The position numbers and the translations under genes were made by a program. Below are positions 1 to 5,575 of a DNA stretch of 6,109 bases, piece by piece; within the stretch, counting starts at the first letter, position 1; every line of letters begins with the position of its first letter. The stretch comes from Bacilli bacterium (GTDB taxonomy: Bacteria; Bacillota_I; Bacilli_A; RFN20; CAG-826): the NCBI GenBank assembly GCA_024693415.1, contig JAILKX010000210.1, positions 1 through 6,109 on the forward strand, read 5' to 3'. The notes under the pieces were generated by a model, which did no database searches, had not been told where the DNA came from, and worked only from the letters and a program-made list of their open reading frames with translations.

Positions 1-1892
1 AGGTATTCGGAGTAGTATTTCTCCTTCATCTTCTCGACGCGGGCTTTGCGGGTTTCGGTGGAGTAGTCGAGGCCGTCCGCCCACATGGTCTCATTGATCG
101 CGAGCTTGACGTTGGTGGTCGGCATGGTGCCGTTCCAGTTCGAGCGGGTCAAGTAGGTGATCGTCTGGTCGGTCGTGCCCTCGTAGCGGTTCAAATCCGC
201 ATGGGCGAAGGCGTTGGTGATCTTGTAGCCGGTCTCTTCGGAGGTGGAGCAGGTGACGTCGTCGACGCCATCGACCTGCCACGTCTTGACGAGGTCGGCG
301 TCGCCGGCTTCGTCGCAGCTAGTGCCATAGCCGAGGGCGGTCAAGACGTTGTTGTTGGCTTCGTGGGCATTATGGGCGACGGTGAAGCGGTAATCGCCAT
401 CGAGGATGTAGGTGGCTTTGCCGTTTACGTCATAGGAGGCTAAGTCGCGCTTCTTGACCTCGACCGTGACGGTCTCGGAGGCGCCGGAAGCGAGTTCGCC
501 GGTCTTGGTGAATCCGCCTAGGACGATGGCGCTTTTCTCGATGCCGTATTGCTTATCGTAATCGGTGTAGGTGGGGGCGCAGTAGATCTCGACGGCATGC
601 TTGCCGGAGACCGAGCCGCTATTGGTGACGGTGACCGTGGCTTCGATCGTCTCGTCGTGCTCGGTGATCGAGAAATCGCTATAGGACCATTCGGTGTAGG
701 AATCGCCGTATCCGAAGGGGAAGGCGACGTCGGCGGAATAGTCGTAGCCGGTGGTATTGCCGGTCCCCATGACGACGTCGGCGTAGCGGGTCTCGTAGTA
801 GCGGTAGCCGATGTAGATGCCTTCCTGGTAGACGATGTAGTTCTCGTTGCACTTATCGGTGTCCCCGGCCTTGTTGTACTGGACCCAGGAGGTCGAGTAT
901 TCGCCGGTCCCGGCCGAGGAATTGGTGTAGGCCTGGAGGCCGAAGTTCGCGATCGAGGGGGCACTTAGGTTGTCCTTGAGGAAGGTGTCGCTCAAACGTC
1001 CGGAGAAGTTGCGCTTGCCGGAGAGGAGCTCGGCGACCGCGGTCATGCCGTTGGTGCCGACGCCGCCGATCCAGGCCGCCGCGTCGATGCCGTATTCCTC
1101 GCTGTCGAGGAAGTCGAGCTGGAGGGCGTTCGATCCGTTTAGGAGAACGGTGATGGTGCTGATCTTGCCGGCGTCCTTAAGGGCCTTTAAACCGGCGAGC
1201 ATATCCTTTTCGTTCTGGTTGAGGACGAGGTAGTTGCCGTTCGTCCCGTCGGAGCACTCGGTGATCGGGAGGTCGTTGCCTTCGCCGCCGGAGCGGGCCA
1301 AAACGACGATCGCGTTCGGGAAGTTGGGCATCGTGGCCTCGATGTCGCTTGTCATGACTTCGGACCAGGGGGCTTCGTTGATCTTGTACTGGTCGATCGT
1401 GCCGCCGGTGGTCTCGGCGTTGACCCTGCGGTAGTTGGAGAGGTCCTGGAGGTAACGCTTATAGAGGGAGACGTTGGTGGAGTTGGAACCGAACTCGGTG
1501 TTCATCGCCTTGCGGAAGTTGACTGCGTCGTTGGCGCTCACCTTTCCGGAGCCGGTTCCGCCGTAGATCGGGTCGACCGAGGAGGTGGAGAAGAGGGAGA
1601 AGGTGTCGGTGCTTTTGAAGGGGAGGGTGTTGTTGCTGTTTTTGAGGAGGACCGCGCCTTCGGCCTCGAGTTCGACGCAGAGCTCGCCTTCGACCGCGAC
1701 CTGCTCCTCAACCGAATCGAATTCGGAGGAGAAGTAGACCGCGTTCTCGTCGAGGGTCGCGGTGTCGGAGGAGATACCAAGCGCCGCGTTGAGCTGCGGG
1801 CGGTAGCCCTTGAGGATGGTGTTGCCGACCGCGCCGACGACGGTTAAGGCGCCGAAGACGGAGGCAAGGCTGATCCATAATGCTTTTTTCAT
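1..1892 (-). CDS. Glycoside hydrolase family 3 protein with reversed domain order (5' part, truncated by window edge)
   Basis: Reading the minus strand from the ATG at 1892 gives 630 uninterrupted codons that run off position 1. Residues 4-26 form a hydrophobic segment with no lipobox, so a signal-anchor to the membrane is likely. The GH3 C-terminal (alpha/beta) domain comes first: EGAVLLKNSNNTLPF at 78-92, GGTGSGKV at 111-118, SGGEGNDLP at 201-209 and AAWIGGVGTNGMTAVAELLSGK at about 272-293, followed by NFSGRLSDTF. YQEGIYIGYRYYET (355-368) and FPFGYGDSYT (391-400) follow, then an Fn3-like domain at about 410-505. TYLTRSNWNGTMP (579-591) resembles the linker that precedes the TIM barrel in reversed GH3 enzymes. 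By family knowledge E204 is the likely acid/base; the nucleophile Asp would lie in the barrel outside the window. Such enzymes remove terminal beta-linked glucose or xylose residues; the substrate here cannot be assigned. A 67-base gap separates it from the upstream lipoprotein gene. The domain assignment is firm, the location inferred. Confidence 0.93.
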   Translation of the reverse strand, partial: MKKALWISLASVFGALTVVGAVGNTILKGYRPQLNAALGISSDTATLDENAVYFSSEFDSVEEQVAVEGELCVELEAEGAVLLKNSNNTLPFKSTDTFSLFSTSSVDPIYGGTGSGKVSANDAVNFRKAMNTEFGSNSTNVSLYKRYLQDLSNYRRVNAETTGGTIDQYKINEAPWSEVMTSDIEATMPNFPNAIVVLARSGGEGNDLPITECSDGTNGNYLVLNQNEKDMLAGLKALKDAGKISTITVLLNGSNALQLDFLDSEEYGIDAAAWIGGVGTNGMTAVAELLSGKRNFSGRLSDTFLKDNLSAPSIANFGLQAYTNSSAGTGEYSTSWVQYNKAGDTDKCNENYIVYQEGIYIGYRYYETRYADVVMGTGNTTGYDYSADVAFPFGYGDSYTEWSYSDFSITEHDETIEATVTVTNSGSVSGKHAVEIYCAPTYTDYDKQYGIEKSAIVLGGFTKTGELASGASETVTVEVKKRDLASYDVNGKATYILDGDYRFTVAHNAHEANNNVLTALGYGTSCDEAGDADLVKTWQVDGVDDVTCSTSEETGYKITNAFAHADLNRYEGTTDQTITYLTRSNWNGTMPTTNVKLAINETMWADGLDYSTETRKARVEKMKEKYYSEY

Positions 1893-1897
1893 GGTTG

Positions 1898-1904
1898 TTC
1901 CTTT
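1898..1904 (-). promoter_or_regulatory. Ribosome binding site of the GH3 gene
   Basis: AAAGGAA on the minus strand ends five bases before the ATG at 1892. It is a good Shine-Dalgarno match and fixes this start, which also places the hydrophobic anchor right at the N terminus. Confidence 0.8.
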
Positions 1905-1913
1905 CGATAAAAG

Positions 1914-1940
1914 CCCCGCCGAAGTTTGTTTTCGGCGGGG
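1914..1940 (-). terminator. Intercistronic hairpin, probable terminator or attenuator after the lipoprotein gene
   Basis: A perfect 10-bp GC-rich stem (1914-1923 with 1931-1940, arm CCCCGCCGAA) encloses a 7-base loop. On the minus strand it is followed by CTTTTATCG, a U tract of only four, so termination may be partial. It starts about 20 bases after the lipoprotein stop and ends about 20 bases before the GH3 start, leaving no space for a separate promoter downstream of it. GH3 expression therefore probably depends on read-through or on processing at this hairpin; that last point is inference. Confidence 0.8.
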
Positions 1941-1959
1941 GACGTAGGGCGAATTCGAA

Positions 1960-2898
1960 TTAGGCGGCAGAGGTATCGACCCAGGCGAGTTCCGCGGTCA
2001 GGTTGACGGTGGTCTCGTCGGAGTTGGTGTGGACGAAGTTCCAGGTGAACTTCTCGTGATCGCCATCCTTGACGCCGGTGATGGTGGTTTCGCCGATCGT
2101 AATGGTATGGAGGTTCGTCGAGGTGTCGATGGTCCAAGTACCTTCATAGGTGGCTCCGCCATATCCGCCGACGCCATAGACGGCGGTTACGGAGAAGTCG
2201 GACTTGAGCTCGAACTTGGCTTCTGCGGGGTAGCTTCCGTTGTCGCCGAAGCTGATGGTGAAGGCTTCGCCGGCATTGTCGCCATCGGCATATTTGACGG
2301 CGCCTTTGTAGGTGTCGCTGACGGTGACTTCGATGGTGCGGCTCGCATAGGACTCGGTGAGGGCGGCGGTCCAGGCATCGACGGTCGCATAGGTGATGGT
2401 CTCGGAGACGACGAGGTCGACCGAGCGGCTGTATCCGCCGGCGAACTCGAAGGAGTAGCCCTGGAGGACGAAGTCGCCATCAGAGTTCTTGTAGCCGGTG
2501 AACTTCTTTCCACCGATCGCGGCCTCGAGGGTCTCGATGCCGTCGTCGTCGACGACCTTGTACTTGAACGCGGTTCCTTCGTCGACGCTTGGGACGTTCT
2601 TGTTGTCGCCATTGGAGAGGACGGTGGCGCAGTAGATGGTGCCGGTGTTGTCGCTGTTCATGATTCCGTAGAATTCATAGGCGGCGTACATGTTGTAGAG
2701 CTCGTCGTAGGTGGCGGTCATCTGGTAGACGGCGGTGACTTCCTCGGTGACGGAGGTGGGCTCTGCGGAGGAGACGGTCGCTGCAGAGGAGGCGTCCGTT
2801 GTGCTCGAGGCGGTGCCGGTGGATGAGGTGTTGCTGGTGCCGCAGGCCACTAAAAGGCCGGAGGCGAGGAGCATGCAGAACGATAGGGATTTTTTCAT
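1960..2898 (-). CDS. Secreted lipoprotein of unknown function with Ser/Thr-rich stalk
   Basis: 312 residues. The N terminus is a classic lipoprotein signal peptide: MKKS, a hydrophobic core at 5-18, and lipobox LVAC with the lipidated Cys at 19. Residues 20-52 are a Ser/Thr/Ala-rich, low-complexity linker that would hold the rest away from the membrane. The remainder (about 55-312) is acidic, rich in Thr, Gly, Tyr and Val, and alternates in a way that suggests beta strands. A pattern I-G-x4-T-G-x-K occurs twice, at 128-137 and 268-277, each followed by an acidic G-D turn, hinting at two related beta domains. I do not recognise the family; a substrate-binding or lipocalin-like surface role is conceivable but unsupported. 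It lies upstream of, and in the same direction as, the GH3 gene, separated by a hairpin. Its own leader is about 340 bases after the degV terminator, so it likely has its own promoter. Start chosen for the signal peptide and an AAAAAGGA site. Confidence 0.9.
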   Translation of the reverse strand: MKKSLSFCMLLASGLLVACGTSNTSSTGTASSTTDASSAATVSSAEPTSVTEEVTAVYQMTATYDELYNMYAAYEFYGIMNSDNTGTIYCATVLSNGDNKNVPSVDEGTAFKYKVVDDDGIETLEAAIGGKKFTGYKNSDGDFVLQGYSFEFAGGYSRSVDLVVSETITYATVDAWTAALTESYASRTIEVTVSDTYKGAVKYADGDNAGEAFTISFGDNGSYPAEAKFELKSDFSVTAVYGVGGYGGATYEGTWTIDTSTNLHTITIGETTITGVKDGDHEKFTWNFVHTNSDETTVNLTAELAWVDTSAA

Positions 2899-2907
2899 TG
2901 TTTTTTG

Positions 2908-2915
2908 TCCTTTTT
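2908..2915 (-). promoter_or_regulatory. Ribosome binding site of the lipoprotein gene
   Basis: AAAAAGGA on the minus strand, nine bases before the ATG at 2898, in an A-rich stretch. It supports the start that yields the complete signal peptide. Confidence 0.78.
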
Positions 2916-3141
2916 GCTGTGTGGCAATAATCTAAATGCAAAATCCCCAAAGAATTCATTTGCTTCAAAAACTGCCGCATGCCTGTCAAAAATTGAAAGC
3001 GGTACCAGCCCATCCTTATATCTATATATATGCGCGCCTACGCGCTGCGCCATTCGTGGACACGACGCCCGGAGGAGGACTTAGTTTGGCCGGTTTTGAC
3101 CAAATTCGAATACACGTCCCTTGCGGATTTGCCGTCGTTAG

Positions 3142-3156
3142 GGACACGCCGTGTCC
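3142..3156. repeat. Near-perfect 15-bp palindrome, operator-like
   Basis: GGACACG and CGTGTCC are exact inverted copies around a single central base. With no loop it is better suited to binding a dimeric protein on DNA than to forming an RNA hairpin. It lies about 245 bases upstream of the lipoprotein start, far for a repressor site unless transcription starts nearby. No matching second copy was found in the window. Confidence 0.45.
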
Positions 3157-3189
3157 TCATTTATGGCGTTATGGGTCTTGACCGGGGGA

Positions 3190-3225
3190 GGCACCCCGAG
3201 CAGGGTTTGATTCTGCTCGGGCGCC
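3190..3225. repeat. GC-rich stem-loop downstream of degV
   Basis: CCGAGCAG (3196-3203) pairs exactly with CTGCTCGG (3213-3220) around the 9-base loop GGTTTGATT. The stem extends by C3195-G3221 and, past a small internal loop, by GGC/GCC at 3190-3192 and 3223-3225. Neither strand has a U tract after it, so it is not a simple terminator. It sits just beyond the degV terminator and could be part of an untranslated RNA or a 3'-end stabilising structure; its function is unknown. Confidence 0.5.
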
Positions 3226-3240
3226 GCCCAGGGCAAACAA

Positions 3241-3267
3241 AAAGAGCTGTGGGTTGGACAGCTCTTT
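3241..3267 (-). terminator. Rho-independent terminator of degV
   Basis: A perfect 10-bp stem (AAAGAGCTGT at 3241-3250 with ACAGCTCTTT at 3258-3267) and a 7-base loop. On the minus strand the stem runs into TTTTTGTTT, a strong U tract, while the plus-strand side is purine-rich. It begins eight bases after the degV stop codon, so it ends that transcript and separates it from the lipoprotein gene. Confidence 0.93.
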
Positions 3268-3275
3268 GAGATAGA

Positions 3276-4163
3276 TTAGTTCTCTCTCTTCTTGCCCCAG
3301 AAGAAGAGAGCGACGGTGCCGGGGCCGGTGTGGGCTCCGATGGTGGTGCCGATCCAATTGATCTCGACCTTGCCATCCATCTTGGTGAACTTCTCCTCGA
3401 TCTTGCTTGCGACCGCTTCCGCGTATTGGGGGCAGGCGGACATGGAGATATAGACCTTTTCGTCGTAATCGAGGCCTTTGAGGGCGAATTCCTCCATCTT
3501 CTCGACGATCCTCTTCTCGACGTTTTTGACTCCGTGGACCTTTTCGCGTCCGGTGAGCTTGCCTTCGTTCGAGACGTTTAGTAGCGGGCAGATGTGGAGC
3601 AAATTGCCGACGAATCCCGAGGTGCGGGAGATGCGGCCACCTCTGACGTAATACGTCAAATCGGTGGAGAAGAACCAGTGGTGGACCTCGAGCTTATGCT
3701 CCTCGGCCCAGGCGGCCAATTGGTCGATGTCCATGCCTTGGTCGCGGAGGTCGGCGAGCTTGTCGACCAATAGGCCGCCGCCGGAGCTCGCGGCTAAGGA
3801 GTCGATCACGATGATCTTGCGCTTGGGGAATTCCTCCTTGAGCATGTCGGAAGCGATGCGGGCGGAGTTGGTGTCGCCGGAGAGACCGCTTGATAGGCAG
3901 AGGTGGATGATGTCTTTGCCTTCCTTGAGGAATGGGCGGAAGTATTCGACGTAGTCGCCGGTGGCCGGCTGGCTGGTCTTGGTCATTTCGCCTGCCGCCA
4001 TCCTCTTGTAGAAGTCCTCGAAGGAGATCGATTGGCCAAGGTCGTCCTTGAGGTTGTCCTTGCCGAGGGTGAAGTTGAATCCGAGGTAGTGAATATCGCG
4101 TTGGGCCAGGTGTTCGCTGCTGATATCGACGGTCGATGTGCAGCTAAGAATATAGTTTTGCAT
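3276..4163 (-). CDS. degV: DegV family protein (FakB-type fatty-acid-binding protein)
   Basis: 295 residues, full length for the family. Motifs appear in the expected order: C-T-S-T-V-D-I-S at 8-15, TKTSQPATGDY at 61-71, SSGLSGDTNSA at 91-101, IDSLAASSGGG at 120-130, VRGGRISRTSGFVGNLLHI at 173-191, and IGAHTGPG at 275-282. In characterised FakB proteins the TSQP, SSGLSG and HTGPG segments line the pocket holding the fatty acid carboxylate, which is presented to the kinase FakA for acyl-phosphate formation. H278 and the Ser at 91-92 are the likely contacts here. The usual Lys of the KPIL segment is Cys (CPLL, 192-195), a variant I believe occurs in other Bacillota. No signal peptide, so cytosolic. 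No fakA is visible. It is monocistronic: own terminator at 3241-3267 and divergent from the permease. The fatty acid preferred cannot be told. Confidence 0.95.
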   Translation of the reverse strand: MQNYILSCTSTVDISSEHLAQRDIHYLGFNFTLGKDNLKDDLGQSISFEDFYKRMAAGEMTKTSQPATGDYVEYFRPFLKEGKDIIHLCLSSGLSGDTNSARIASDMLKEEFPKRKIIVIDSLAASSGGGLLVDKLADLRDQGMDIDQLAAWAEEHKLEVHHWFFSTDLTYYVRGGRISRTSGFVGNLLHICPLLNVSNEGKLTGREKVHGVKNVEKRIVEKMEEFALKGLDYDEKVYISMSACPQYAEAVASKIEEKFTKMDGKVEINWIGTTIGAHTGPGTVALFFWGKKREN

Positions 4164-4164
4164 A

Positions 4165-4185
4165 CTAGGTAGATGCCTCCCGCAT
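4165..4185 (-). other. Possible six-codon upstream ORF in the degV leader
   Basis: On the minus strand an ATG at 4185 opens six codons (MREAST) closed by TAG, one base before the degV ATG. AAGGTG (4195-4200) lies nine bases upstream of it, a usable ribosome binding site. Such a short ORF can arise by chance; coupling of its termination to degV initiation is only an inference, though it would help explain the wide spacing of the degV site. Confidence 0.25.
4176..4180 (-). promoter_or_regulatory. Ribosome binding site of degV, wide spacing
   Basis: GGAGG on the minus strand is 12 bases from the ATG at 4163, longer than usual. It is nevertheless the only strong site near this start, and no other in-frame start is available upstream because of the TAG at 4165-4167 and the family length fits. 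Confidence 0.65.
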
Positions 4186-4217
4186 AAGATTAGACACCTT
4201 ATCCCTGCCCGTCAATC

Positions 4218-4246
4218 ATTTTGATGCGGGCGCCCCATATTGTTAA
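4218..4246 (-). promoter_or_regulatory. Candidate sigma-A-type promoter of degV
   Basis: Minus-strand TTAACA (4241-4246, five of six matches to TTGACA) is followed 17 bases later by CAAAAT (4218-4223, four of six matches to TATAAT). It would give a leader of about 50 bases. An alternative, TTGACG at about 4209-4214, has a poorer -10 partner (TAATCT). The choice between them rests on sequence alone. Confidence 0.45.
4228..4235. promoter_or_regulatory. GGGCGCCC palindrome in the degV promoter spacer
   Basis: A perfect 8-bp palindrome flanked by imperfectly symmetric ATGC/CCAT lies between the candidate -35 and -10 boxes of degV. Its place in the spacer suits a repressor or a spacer-twisting regulator. 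The site is short and GC-rich, so chance is possible. Confidence 0.35.
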
Positions 4247-4266
4247 TGTGCGCCGAGGCAACGGTT

Positions 4267-4303
4267 TCGCGGCCAAACGAATTTTTGTCGCGTTTGGCCG
4301 CGA
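4267..4303. repeat. 13-bp perfect inverted repeat upstream of the permease
   Basis: TCGCGGCCAAACG (4267-4279) and CGTTTGGCCGCGA (4291-4303) are exact inverted copies separated by 11 bases containing a T5 run. No U tract follows either outer arm, so this is not a standard terminator. It covers the -35 and spacer of the candidate permease promoter and lies upstream of the degV promoter, where an operator for one or both divergent genes would be expected. Confidence 0.7.
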
Positions 4304-4315
4304 TGGGGATACAAT
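4285..4315 (+). promoter_or_regulatory. Candidate promoter of the permease gene
   Basis: TACAAT at 4310-4315 matches the -10 consensus at five of six bases, 24 bases before the ATG. The best -35 is TTGTCG at 4285-4290, four of six, with a spacer of 19, longer than ideal. That weak geometry, inside the inverted repeat at 4267-4303, suggests a promoter needing an activator or controlled by a repressor. Confidence 0.45.
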
Positions 4316-4325
4316 GTTAGGGACA

Positions 4326-4330
4326 AGAGG
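4326..4330 (+). promoter_or_regulatory. Ribosome binding site of the permease gene
   Basis: AGAGG sits nine bases before the ATG at 4340 and selects that start, which gives a short polar cytosolic N terminus before the first membrane segment. Confidence 0.65.
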
Positions 4331-4339
4331 TAAATCTTT

Positions 4340-5545
4340 ATGGCTGAAGACCAAGCGGCTCCGGTTGAGGGGCAAGGGTTTCAAAGCGAATCCCGCTTTT
4401 CCTATTTCGAATCGATCGGCGTGATCGTCGGGCATGGCGTCGGGGCGGGGATATTGTCCGTGCCCTATCTTGCGAGCCGGAACCCGTGGTGGGTCGTGCT
4501 CCTCATCATATTGGGCGCGTTTGCGGTGAACATTTTGCTCCACCTCATGGTGGCGGAGCTTAGCTATCGGCATGGCGGGGCGCAGTTCGTGCAGTGCCTG
4601 CAGAAGACGATCTTCAAGGGCAAGGTGGGCAAGGTTTTCACTTGGATCGCCTTCGCCTTGTTGGGCCTATCGGTCATCATGAACTGCTGCTCCTACATCA
4701 CTGGGGTGGCCACGGTTTTCTATAACTGGTTTGGGCTGCCGTTATGGGCTGGGATGCTCATATATTACGTTTTTGCGGGGTTAGTGGTGTTTTTCGGCAT
4801 GAAGGCCGTGGGGATCTCCGAGAAGTATTGCGTGTTCGTGATGGTGGCCGTGATGGTCGTGCTTACGGTCGCGACGTTCGTCGTGGGCCTAAATCCTTTG
4901 CCTACCGATTTCATCCACATCAATAACGTCTTGGCCCTCTATGGCATGGTGAGCTTCGCCTTGTCTTCGGTCATGTCGGTCCCGACCGTCGTCAAGGGGT
5001 CCAATGGTGACAAGAAGCAGATCCGGGTGTCGGTGATCGCCGGGACCGGGATCAATGTGCTGCTGGTGTTCGTGCTTACGCTTATCACCCTTCTGGCGTG
5101 CGGGACGAAGGTCACCACCGATGGGGCGCTTGTGGATATGTCGGGCGTCATCGGCGGATGGGTTGGCATCGTCGGGTATGTGTTCACGATCCTTGCTCTG
5201 TCCACTTCGTTATGGGCCAATACATTGAACCTCAGGGATATCGTGCATGAGCAGTTCGAGAAGCTGCCGCTTAGGCTATGCTGGGTCATCGTGTCGCTTC
5301 CGTGTCTAGGGATAGCCCTTATCTCCTTGATCCCGGTGTTTGGGGCGAGCTTCGTGGCGTTTGCCCGCGTGGCGTCGGTGATTCAGATCGTCACGAACCT
5401 CGCGATCGTCGTCGCCTATGGGGTGACGAGACGGAAATACCCGGATTCGCCACTGCTAGGCAAATGGGGATCGATCGCGTTCCAGGTGCTCGTCGTGGCG
5501 ATGGCGATCGTGGCGACGGTCGGGTCGATATTGACGGTGCATTAA
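4340..5545 (+). CDS. Amino acid permease, APC superfamily (aromatic/HAAAP-like)
   Basis: 401 residues with about 11 hydrophobic helices, roughly 24-46, 49-73, 98-125, 133-154, 162-184, 196-215, 228-254, 271-293, 312-332, 337-360 and 376-398. The first carries GHGVGAGILSVPY (31-43), the glycine-rich unwound-helix signature of APC-fold transporters, closest in feel to the tryptophan/tyrosine permease and eukaryotic-type amino acid transporter families. Length and helix count match the 400-residue, 11-TM bacterial members. It would import an amino acid across the cytoplasmic membrane by ion coupling; the actual substrate is not readable from the sequence. A short charged loop (SNGDKKQIR, 221-229) after helix 6 is probably cytosolic. 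It is transcribed alone: divergent from degV over 176 bases, convergent with the GT4 gene 30 bases away. Synonymous codon use is more mixed (TTG, CTT, GGG) than in the GH3 gene. Confidence 0.85.
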   Translation: MAEDQAAPVEGQGFQSESRFSYFESIGVIVGHGVGAGILSVPYLASRNPWWVVLLIILGAFAVNILLHLMVAELSYRHGGAQFVQCLQKTIFKGKVGKVFTWIAFALLGLSVIMNCCSYITGVATVFYNWFGLPLWAGMLIYYVFAGLVVFFGMKAVGISEKYCVFVMVAVMVVLTVATFVVGLNPLPTDFIHINNVLALYGMVSFALSSVMSVPTVVKGSNGDKKQIRVSVIAGTGINVLLVFVLTLITLLACGTKVTTDGALVDMSGVIGGWVGIVGYVFTILALSTSLWANTLNLRDIVHEQFEKLPLRLCWVIVSLPCLGIALISLIPVFGASFVAFARVASVIQIVTNLAIVVAYGVTRRKYPDSPLLGKWGSIAFQVLVVAMAIVATVGSILTVH

Positions 5546-5553
5546 AAAATAGT

Positions 5554-5573
5554 GGGGACGTGGATGCGTTCCC
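5554..5573. terminator. Hairpin between convergent genes, probably bidirectional terminator
   Basis: GGGGACG (5554-5560) pairs with CGTTCCC (5567-5573) around a 6-base loop, one G-U pair on the plus strand, and g5552-c5575 adds to it. In the plus direction it is followed by the U-rich TTATTTCTT; in the minus direction, despite one A-C mismatch in the stem, by ACTATTTTTT. It fills most of the 30 bases between the permease and GT4 stop codons, and so can end both transcripts. Confidence 0.65.
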
Positions 5574-5575
5574 GC

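Larger units (their letters stand above)
2899..3240 (-). other. Intergenic leader region of the lipoprotein gene, about 340 bases, no convincing gene
   Basis: No ORF here has a ribosome binding site or family resemblance. What it holds, read on the minus strand: a GC hairpin (3190-3225), a 15-bp palindrome (3142-3156), and a weak hairpin at 3085-3104 (7-bp stem TTTGGTC/GGCCAAA with one G-U pair, loop of six). The G-U pair forms only in the minus-strand RNA; the plus-strand RNA would have a mismatch. Then come an alternating TA tract (3017-3031) just after a GCGC-rich run, and a 39-base stem-loop at 2962-3000 (GCTTTCAA with TTGAAGC, one bulge). A TTGACA lies at 2984-2989 but no -10 box sits 16-18 bases from it. 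The promoter of the lipoprotein gene must be in this stretch, yet I cannot place it with confidence. Confidence 0.55.

Noticed and set aside
518..964. 148-codon minus-strand frame and matching plus-strand frames (549-968, 970-1233, 1234-1434)
   Set aside because: All lie inside the GH3 reading frame; Pro/Ser/Thr/Arg-rich or Val/Gly-rich shadow composition and no family signature.
2029..2826. 265-codon open frame on the plus strand
   Set aside because: Antisense to the lipoprotein gene, no ribosome binding site, and low-complexity Gly/Val/Asp composition expected from the reverse of a GC-rich gene.
2984..2989. Perfect TTGACA on the minus strand ahead of the lipoprotein
   Set aside because: The hexamers 16-18 bases downstream (such as GAAGCA) do not resemble a -10 box.
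2999..3011. T-box-like string GGGCTGGTACCGC on the minus strand
   Set aside because: One base longer than the T-box core, no specifier stem or clear competing terminator with U tract, and the downstream gene is a lipoprotein rather than an amino acid gene.
2675..3013. 112-codon minus-strand frame starting upstream of the lipoprotein
   Set aside because: AAGG directly abuts the ATG with no spacing, and two thirds of the frame is out-of-phase lipoprotein sequence rich in Arg/His/Leu.
3201..3216. tRNA T-arm-like GGTTTGATTC
   Set aside because: Lacks the conserved C of TTC, and no matching acceptor, D or anticodon arms are found upstream.
3030..3269. 79-codon plus-strand frame in the intergenic region
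   Set aside because: No ribosome binding site, starts in the TA tract and runs through the degV terminator; residue pattern resembles no family.
4199..4573. 124-codon minus-strand frame across the divergent region
   Set aside because: Overlaps the start of the permease antisense and both promoters; no site or homology.
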